Assembly: GCF_000337095.1 (NCBI RefSeq)
Contig: NZ_AOIV01000034.1
Location: 1-35,482 of the forward strand
Source of the DNA: Halogeometricum pallidum JCM 14848
GTDB taxonomy: Archaea; Halobacteriota; Halobacteria; Halobacteriales; Haloferacaceae
DNA length: 35,482 bases
Direction of reading: 5' to 3'
Part shown: piece by piece, positions 29,924-35,482 of the stretch
How the letters are laid out: each line of letters opens with the position of its first letter
Numbering within the stretch: the first letter of the stretch is position 1
Notes under the pieces: generated by a model
What the model was told of the DNA's origin: nothing
Databases searched by the model: none
What the model saw: only the letters and a program-made list of their open reading frames with translations
Program-made: the position numbers and the translations under genes

Positions 29924-30853
29924 TCAGTCCTCTACAACTGTGCTGATGATTTCCTGAGCGGTGGAACTGATACGACCAAGGCGTTCTTGAATCATCTCAG
30001 AGTCGTCGCCTTGCCACGCAGCGAGATAGAACGCAGATCCGCTTGTGTCGAGCCCGAGATAGCGACCGACGATATACGCGACGGCCTCAGCTTCGACCTC
30101 GCGTTTTGCCCGTTCGGGTTCATTCTCGATATCGAAATGGAGCAGTGCGTGGGCGTACTCGTGGATCAATGTGACAGCGAGATCTGCCCGGTTCGCTCGG
30201 GCTTTCGCTTCGACAACTGGCTGGAGGTCGTGGAGATTTCGTTGCTTGCAGACGCCCTTCGCGTCGCCATGGTCCCAGTCGTCAACGTCGACGATACGTA
30301 CTGTTACACCGAGTTCATCAGCTGCATCTTTGAGCGCTGGCACCAGGTCATCCGCATCACCAAACGCTGCGGTCTCCAGTTCGGGAAGCGGTTCTCCATC
30401 TGTCTGGGAGACGTCGAAGACAGCGGCTGGTTTGAACCCGACGAGGCCTTTCGACCAGTCATCAGGCGGCGTCTCGTCATACTCACAACCGATGTTCTCG
30501 TGGTAGCTCGGTGAATTCTCACACTCGGGACATCGCTTGGTGATGATTGGTACCCAGATCCAGATCGCGCTTTCCCCTTCCTGGACGTGCCGATCAAACT
30601 CGTTCCGCCACGTATTGTAGCCGGCGACTTTCGTTGCCTCGGGACACTGGCGTTTGATGAGCAGCGTATTTTGGTGCGAATAGTCGTGGAACCGACTCTG
30701 GACTTCCAGCCACTCTTGAAACTCCTCACTTGCTTGTGCATCGTCGACGTGGTCGACGAGGTCGTGGATCCACGCTTCGATAGTACTGTGCATCTCGTCG
30801 TGTCGGGTGTCGGTCTCCTCGAACGAGACCGACGGATCACTACTCGTAGCCAT
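29924..30853 (-). CDS. ArdC-like protein with zinc metallopeptidase domain
   Basis: A 309-residue protein. The N-terminal part (residues about 20-105, SHQNTLLIKRQCPEATKVAG, then YNTW) is the ArdC-type single-strand DNA-binding domain. A Cys cluster (CPECENSPSYHENIGCEYD, residues 108-125) may bind zinc. The C-terminal part is a zincin: HEYAHALLH (His231 to His239) with downstream EVEAEA glutamates. ArdC proteins are antirestriction factors of conjugative plasmids; the metallopeptidase may act on a protein partner. It is the last gene of a minus-strand operon and is followed by a hairpin element. Confidence 0.85.
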   Translation of the reverse strand: MATSSDPSVSFEETDTRHDEMHSTIEAWIHDLVDHVDDAQASEEFQEWLEVQSRFHDYSHQNTLLIKRQCPEATKVAGYNTWRNEFDRHVQEGESAIWIWVPIITKRCPECENSPSYHENIGCEYDETPPDDWSKGLVGFKPAAVFDVSQTDGEPLPELETAAFGDADDLVPALKDAADELGVTVRIVDVDDWDHGDAKGVCKQRNLHDLQPVVEAKARANRADLAVTLIHEYAHALLHFDIENEPERAKREVEAEAVAYIVGRYLGLDTSGSAFYLAAWQGDDSEMIQERLGRISSTAQEIISTVVED

Positions 30854-30904
30854 GATTTTCAGGACTCGAATTATCGCAACTGCGTCGATTCAGATCACGC
30901 CGCA

Positions 30905-30915
30905 CCCCTTCGGGG
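30905..30915. other. GC hairpin before ardC
   Basis: CCCCTTCGGGG forms a tight stem-loop between the 115-aa gene and the ardC-like gene. Similar small GC hairpins lie at 31324-31337 and 32390-32415 in the other gaps of the same operon, so they may set mRNA processing or partial termination. Confidence 0.45.
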
Positions 30916-30939
30916 CGCACAATAAACGCGCGCCGGCGG

Positions 30940-31287
30940 TTACCGGAGGGCTGTTTTCTCGTCAGCGAAGCCAACTGTGACGAGATACGCGAGGAACTCA
31001 TCGAACTGTTTCACGTCACTAAGCGTGTCCGTCGCCAGATGTCGTGCCCATTCAATAGCCCATCGGAACGCAGGGTCGGTTCCGCCCTTCCCGTGGATGT
31101 ACCACCATCGGGCCGCTTTCAGTACAACCAGTGGATTCGTTGGCGGCTGTTCACTCGCGAGTCCACGAGTAATCAACCGGATTTCCTCGGGCACATCAGC
31201 GGACTCGACTTCACCGGATTGGGTGTTCGCGATATCGACTGGAATCGCATCGATCGAGACGTCATTCGGACGCTGTTGTTGACTCAC
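30940..31287 (-). CDS. Hypothetical 115-aa protein
   Basis: A 115-residue protein with a GTG start at 31287, supported by a strong ribosome site (AGGTGAT, three bases upstream on the minus strand). The N-terminal 30 residues are polar; the rest is helical with aromatic clusters (VVLKAARWWYIHGKGGTDPA, then FRWAIEWARHLATDTLSDVK). I do not recognise the family. It sits between the DUF6610-like and ArdC-like genes, a grouping I associate with haloarchaeal plasmids and integrative elements. Confidence 0.75.
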   Translation of the reverse strand: MSQQQRPNDVSIDAIPVDIANTQSGEVESADVPEEIRLITRGLASEQPPTNPLVVLKAARWWYIHGKGGTDPAFRWAIEWARHLATDTLSDVKQFDEFLAYLVTVGFADEKTALR

Positions 31288-31356
31288 AAAATCACCTGCT
31301 TTGAGGACTCTCGTTTGAGCCCTCGCCCTTCGGGGCGTGAAAAACAGAACGTGGCG

Positions 31357-32366
31357 TCACCTTGGCGGGATGTAGACACTCCGCTCGCCGGCGATCTCCT
31401 CGAGATTGTTTCGATGCCGGTGGATGAAATAGCACTCATAGCTGCAGTACCCACAGACGTCACCCGTATCGTACTCGGCGACATACGGACCTCGCTTGGT
31501 CGTCCACACGTTCGCACTGCACTCGGTACACGCCGAGCTTTCGATATCGCTTGGTGTGGGCCCGGAATAGCTGAGTTCGGTTGCATCCGGTTGTGGTGTC
31601 GAGTCGGGCCAGACGCCCTGGGCCTGCCAGAATTCTTTGAGCCGGCTGAGGCTATAGCGGACCGTCTTCCGGACCGTAACGTAGTCGGCGTCGCGACCAC
31701 TATCGTCCCAGCCGTCGGCTGTCCAAAATTCGCCGAACTGCGCGCCGCGATGCAGACCATTCCAGTCAAGGCCGACGATATCAGCTGTGGGTCACCCGTC
31801 AGCGTTGGCTGAGTGAGCTGCTCTACGACTTTGAGCTGCTTGGGTGGGCTGCCACCGAGGATGTGGACGCGGCGACCCCGCCAGTCGACGGGATCAGAGA
31901 ACTCGTGAGCAAGTGTGTCCGCGTAGCCTCGTGAGTAGCCAAGTACGATATCGTCGGGAATCGCTTCGATGGCGGCACGGCATTTCGGAACGATGATGAA
32001 CTCCGTCTCGGGCAGACTCCCTTGGAGCTCTCGAATTGCATCGACGTACGATTGTGCTTCCGCAGCGTCGTAAGCGTCACCGATGATTCCCACGTCGGGT
32101 TCGTACTCGAGCACCCGATTGACGTATCGGTCAAGGTCGGGATTCCGAAAATCGTTGTCGAGCATTCCAACCGGGCACTCGAGGGTATCGAACTGCGACT
32201 GCTGATACGTACAGTCCTCGCGAAATCCAGGAAGGAACCCGAGGGTCAATGCATCGAGTGCGAACGGAACCCGATGCAGGAACGCTACGTACGCCGCTTG
32301 CCGGGCGTCACTGTGTGTCTGCGTAGAGCTGTTGCTAACTGGGTTTGTCTCGTCGTGAATGGCCAT
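31357..32366 (-). pseudogene. DUF6610-like gene with one frameshift
   Basis: The first part, from MAIHDETNPVSNSSTQTHSD to QLTQPTLTGDPQ, reads well in one frame; the rest, ADIVGLDWNGLHRGAQFGEF onward to ERSVYIPPR, reads in another. The break is a one-base loss near 31783. The second part carries four cysteines in CTEC and CGYCSYEC that could bind zinc, and a helical segment VRKTVRYSLSRLKEFWQAQG. Without correction, translation would run in the wrong frame to 31284 and give a Ser/Arg-rich tail. The family resembles DUF6610 of haloarchaea, by memory. A sequencing error is possible because the rest is undamaged. Confidence 0.75.
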
Positions 32367-32432
32367 GAGAGGTCTCCTGCGAGGCTCCGGTGCCCCGCAG
32401 GGCTTCGAGGGGCACGACAAACTCCTCTGAGC

Positions 32433-32472
32433 TTAACCAACGAATGTGGGAAACAGGCTACCTGTTGGTTAA
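32433..32472. repeat. Hairpin element, copy before DUF6610-like gene
   Basis: TTAACCAACG at 32433-32442 and TGTTGGTTAA at 32463-32472, arm starts 30 bases apart, one mismatch. It overlaps the stop codon of the 99-aa gene and forms the right boundary of the module whose left boundary is 29867-29909. Confidence 0.75.
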
Positions 32473-32768
32473 CTCTCAAAGAGACACTGCATGGCTGCTT
32501 CCTCACCAGTGAGCGTCTGTTGGTCGGCGTCCGTATCCGCGAAGAGCGTGGACTGATCTCCTGATGAGGACTGCGTTACTTCCGGTCGGTCGTCGACGCC
32601 GAACTCACTCGCCTCGGGTCGATCGAGCCGCGAGTCTCGGTCGCGATGATCGGCATCTGCGCCGAAGTCCTCAAGTGACGTTTCAATGTTCGTCTCGGTT
32701 ACTTCGAGTTGGCCATCGTCTCCGAACACGGTCTGTCGTTCAATCTCGATCTCGGGTCGGTCGCTCAT
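32469..32768 (-). CDS. Hypothetical 99-aa acidic protein
   Basis: A 99-residue, highly acidic, probably disordered protein starting MSDRPEIEIERQTVFGDDGQ and ending QQTLTGEEAAMQCLFES. The ATG at 32768 is preferred over an upstream one at 32810. It lies first in the minus-strand operon. I recall similar short proteins beside DUF6610-type genes in haloarchaeal plasmids. No function is known. Its stop codon lies within the hairpin element. Confidence 0.6.
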   Translation of the reverse strand: MSDRPEIEIERQTVFGDDGQLEVTETNIETSLEDFGADADHRDRDSRLDRPEASEFGVDDRPEVTQSSSGDQSTLFADTDADQQTLTGEEAAMQCLFES

Positions 32769-33551
32769 CTGATGGAGCCTCCACCCATAGGGGGCCGACA
32801 AACAGCTCACGAACGCCGACTCAGTCGTTATATGACGGGATCGCGTTGGACCGGTCTTCGACTGGCGGAGGATCTAGACGCACTGCTGGCGGGCGTTCTC
32901 GTAAGCGACATTTCGCTCTGTTATTGTCGAGTATCGGCGTCCTGAGTCTGTGTGGTGTGCGAACGGTCGAAGCGAGGTGGTTGCTGAGACAGTAGTTCCC
33001 CTCGATCGAGTTGTGACAGGTAATCTGTCTGGGTAGTGGCGACGCTATGTGTCTCTGTTTTCTCGGGTGGATTTGTTTGCTGTGCGGGTTTGTTACACTT
33101 TTTGTTGTAGAGGTTGAGATCTCGGTTTTCTCACGCTCGGCAGTTGGTGGATGTCAGTAAAATCGAACGGAAAAGGTTTCGTTCTCTGTTAGAGGTGTGG
33201 CTAAGGCCACTCAATCAAAATACTCTGCTTCAGCATTGCAACAAAAAGGTTAGTGCTAATATTAACCTGTTAGCTTGTTCGGCACCTACCAACTCCGTGA
33301 AATTGAACTTGCGGACGCGTACCACAAACGGACTACGTTCGTTTCACTCAAATTCCTAGACGGTCGTCTCTTATATGATGACCATATGCCATCTCCATCA
33401 GCTTTAACGAGTCGACGGTGACGATCCTCGAGCACCTGCAGCCGTTCTTTTTTCGGCCTCGGTGATTCAGAATCACTGCTTTCATCTCCCATTTTTCTAT
33501 TCTGCACTTACCCCTGCGCTTAACACTCAGGGCTTAGTCTCTTGATTTATC
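32769..33551. other. Gene-poor gap
   Basis: No convincing gene on either strand. A short minus-strand frame (ATG at 33492, MGDESSDSESPRPKKERLQV) has a plausible start but an arginine/serine-rich tail. The sequence is AT-richer from 33090 on (TTACACTTTTTG, TAATATTAACC). Confidence 0.4.
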
Positions 33552-34238
33552 ATGTCGACTGGACTAGATCGCAGTGCTGATCACGCGATTTCGGAGAAGA
33601 ATATCAAGAAGTCGATTGACGACATCTCGGATGAGTATGGCGACTATTCGATTGAGAGAGTTCATGAGGCACTTACGTTATTTCAGGACCAATTTGAAGG
33701 ATCGGATTTGTCAGAAGAAATTAGGTTTTGCTACGACGAAGGGGCAGGACATGACCTATCTGAGGGAGGACGAACGAATGCCTCGTGGTATATCAGCACG
33801 TATGATTATGTGATCCTCGAAGATCTCACGTACAATCCTGGTCATATGATGGAGATGGCTTTCGACGACGAAACGGGGATCCCGGACGACGATGGGCTCC
33901 AAAGATGCATCTGGGGGGCTCATGAATACCAGGCAAAAGAGCTCGTCGAGTCGCGCGATCTCAAGCGGATAACTGGTCAGAAGCCGCGAATCGGGAACTG
34001 TACGGCTGTGCTTCAGAAGTCCTACGCATGGATCGGTGGTGAAAGCCTTCCCAGCCGAGAAGAAGGATTCTTGTTGAATATCGGTCTCTCGCCTACTGAA
34101 ATCATGGACTATCGAGCTGTTGAGCACGGACACAGGACCACCGTGCAATCTTGGGCGGAGAAACGTGACGAACCACAGCGAAAGATCGTAGAGAATATCG
34201 ACCGCGCGAAGGAAAAACTGCATAGTCATTTCGAATAG
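33552..34238 (+). CDS. Hypothetical 228-aa protein
   Basis: A 228-residue acidic protein starting MSTGLDRSADHAISEKNIKK. It is mostly helical: SIERVHEALTLFQDQFEG, then EYQAKELVESRDLKRI. GNCTAVLQKSYAWIGG is a possible turn region, and the last 25 residues form a charged helix. No known motif was found. It is AT-richer than the arsenic genes and stands alone, which suggests transfer. The AT-rich bases directly before the ATG give no clear promoter at the usual distance. Confidence 0.65.
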   Translation: MSTGLDRSADHAISEKNIKKSIDDISDEYGDYSIERVHEALTLFQDQFEGSDLSEEIRFCYDEGAGHDLSEGGRTNASWYISTYDYVILEDLTYNPGHMMEMAFDDETGIPDDDGLQRCIWGAHEYQAKELVESRDLKRITGQKPRIGNCTAVLQKSYAWIGGESLPSREEGFLLNIGLSPTEIMDYRAVEHGHRTTVQSWAEKRDEPQRKIVENIDRAKEKLHSHFE

Positions 34239-34552
34239 CTCGTTGATGTTCTTATTTTACTAATAGCACTCTAGAGGAACAGACAGGGGTCGATATTCCT
34301 GCGGCTATCAATCTCATCGAGACTTATCAGCCTCCCCACTTAACGACCACAAGAAGACGATGAACACGCAGGACGGACGTTCGTAGAAAATCCGCTCACT
34401 CTATTTCATGAGTAACTGACTGTAACGTACGTTCTTGCCACTAGAACGGTGGTTCAGGAGACCCCGAAACGTGGATACACAAATCGCGCCGTTACACCCT
34501 GTTACCCCCGCCTGACAGGCACGAATGTGATTTGACTTATCTCTACTACTGC

Positions 34553-34738
34553 CGGCGAGGCGGTATGTCGAGATTCTTATCGATCCGGTCCTCTTTGATT
34601 TCGATATCACGAGCTAGTTGCTGTTCCTGATCTGGAGGAATCGTCGTCAGATGAGCTATCGCCTGCTCCGAAATCGGGCTAACGATAGTCCCAATCTCAG
34701 GATACTGTTCGGCTGGCGTCTCCGTAGAATCTCGTTCG
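34553..34738 (-). pseudogene. C-terminal remnant of an unknown gene
   Basis: The minus strand reads DSTETPAEQYPEIGTIVSPI, then SEQAIAHLTTIPPDQEQQLA and RDIEIKEDRIDKNLDIPPRRQ with a stop. It looks like real protein, but there is no start codon before the upstream TGA. It is probably the tail of a lost gene. The rest of the gap 34239-35103 holds no gene. Confidence 0.4.
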
Positions 34739-35027
34739 TGTCATAGAGCATCTAATCGGGATTCCTGATGTGGCCCAATTGATTGGTCCTATTTGAGCCC
34801 TCCTCCCATTTCCCGAACCACTTTCGTTCTAATTTCTGCTTACTATCCGTCTAAACAACATACGACTCTGAATTGTCGAATCGGAACTAGAATTGGAAGG
34901 TGAGCATTCAAATCGGTACTTGTGATTGGTGTCGGTACCTCCGAATTTACTCAGCGATTGAGGGAAGAGTGTAGATACTGTTTCTGTAGCTACTGCCAGC
35001 GCGAATTCACTGTCTACTTGGTGACTC

Positions 35028-35062
35028 GAATTGGGGAACTCCAATTCACCAATTACCAATTC
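35028..35062. promoter_or_regulatory. CCAATT repeats upstream of RHH-integrase operon
   Basis: A perfect inverted repeat GAATTGG/CCAATTC (35028-35047) is followed by two more CCAATT units at 35049 and 35056, ending 42 bases before the ATG. A TATA-like GTATATGTA is at 35071-35079. RHH proteins bind such short tandem sites, so autoregulation is likely. Confidence 0.55.
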
Positions 35063-35103
35063 TAATGGTCCGTATATGTACTCAACAGTGCATCCCGGAG
35101 AGT

Positions 35104-35298
35104 ATGACGTCAAAAACGTCAGAGGCATTCGCCGGTCGGCTCCCCGCCGACAAAGCGGTCCTCCTGAAAGCAGCAATCGAAGAATCGAACGAAACAGAGT
35201 CTGAGATCGTACGGCGCGCTTTGCGCTTGTACATTCGGCAAAACCCGGATTACCTCAAGACGCTCCGATCCCCGGACTTCCTAGAGGGGTGGTTCTGA
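35104..35298 (+). CDS. Small RHH protein coupled to the integrase
   Basis: A 64-residue protein starting MTSKTSEAFAGRLPADKAVL. Residues about 8-48 resemble a ribbon-helix-helix (LPADKAVLLKAAIEESNETE, then SEIVRRALRLYIRQN). Its TGA shares a base with the ATG of the recombinase gene (TGATG), so the two are translationally coupled. The start has a short purine-rich site (CGGAG) and a TATA box at the right distance. It may regulate integrase expression or act as a directionality factor. Confidence 0.75.
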   Translation: MTSKTSEAFAGRLPADKAVLLKAAIEESNETESEIVRRALRLYIRQNPDYLKTLRSPDFLEGWF

Positions 35299-35482
35299 TG
35301 AGCACTAGTGATGCGCCCTCTACGGTGGAGGACTCGAACTCGATCAACGGGCACGAGCTCACGGCGCGACTAGACGAGTTCTCCAGCTACCTTCGAGTCC
35401 GCCAGTCCCTCTCGAAGAAAACGGTCGACCAGCATCGGTGCATGGCACGAGCCTTCTTGAGAGACGTCAGGCTGCTCGACCC
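35298..35482 (+). CDS. Tyrosine recombinase N-terminal domain, cut by window end
   Basis: The frame from ATG 35298 reads MSTSDAPSTVEDSNSINGHE, then LTARLDEFSSYLRVRQSLSK and KTVDQHRCMARAFLRDVRLLD before the window ends. This is a SAM-like core-binding domain, the usual N-terminus of a haloarchaeal tyrosine recombinase. The left edge of the window starts a few residues further into the same kind of domain. Joining the ends directly would leave the frame off, so some bases are missing or these are two different copies. Confidence 0.85.
   Translation, partial: MSTSDAPSTVEDSNSINGHELTARLDEFSSYLRVRQSLSKKTVDQHRCMARAFLRDVRLLD

Noticed and set aside
1-35482. CRISPR arrays
   Set aside because: No regularly spaced repeats with unique spacers were seen; the repeated units found are origin boxes, parA-upstream repeats and hairpin elements.

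Overview
The window is haloarchaeal accessory DNA: a plasmid, an integrated plasmid or a genomic island. The evidence is the acidic, Asp/Glu-rich proteins, archaeal TATA-type promoters about 25-30 bases before leaderless starts, Orc1/Cdc6 initiators with origin boxes, a ParA partition pair, a fragment of PolB2-type DNA polymerase, an ArdC-like protein and a DUF6610-like protein. No rRNA or tRNA gene was seen. The left edge carries the body and catalytic domain of a tyrosine recombinase. The right edge carries the N-terminal domain of a similar recombinase, so the window may be a nearly complete circle, or may end in two copies.

Layout. 1-918: recombinase. 1258-1868: two small genes. 1980-5943: arsenic locus, with a minus-strand operon arsD-arsA plus two small proteins ending in Cys-Cys, and plus-strand arsR and an arsenate-reductase-like gene; no efflux pump is present. 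5967-6530: insertion-sequence debris with one small gene. 6572-8665: a small gene, a ParA operon and iterated repeats that may be a centromere. 8800-14699: a wrecked orc1/cdc6 gene, then a complete type II CBASS anti-phage operon (CD-NTase, an E2-E1-JAB fusion, a TIR-SAVED effector), then a second orc1/cdc6 C-terminal piece. 14780-16325: a 40-codon gene and a HEPN-like gene. 16377-18926: a graveyard of replication and repair genes (orc tail, SRAP, RecA-like, PolB). 18945-21288: an intact Orc1/Cdc6 gene bracketed by seven origin-box repeats, the probable replication origin. 21731-24797: a wHTH regulator diverging from a 182-aa gene, then a reciprocally decayed duplication enclosing an AbiEi gene whose AbiEii toxin is cut off. 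24849-28119: Lrp regulator, Tat lipoprotein, an RHH gene without a recognisable toxin, and a Fic/Doc-like protein. 28352-29533: a full tryptophanyl-tRNA synthetase. 29924-32768: an operon of a 99-aa protein, a frameshifted DUF6610-like gene, a 115-aa protein and an ArdC-like metallopeptidase. 33552-34238: an unknown gene. 35104-35482: an RHH gene coupled to the recombinase N-terminus.

The most interesting content is the CBASS operon sitting between orc fragments, with its promoter inside the orc stop codon; the HEPN/microprotein pair behind it; and a recurring hairpin element (TTAACCAACA, about 20 bases, TGTTGGTTAA) that brackets the ArdC module and also lies beside the AbiE cassette and another small gene. 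Together these suggest a region built by repeated cassette exchange at orc-like and hairpin sequences. Functions are inferred from motifs read by eye; no database search was run.
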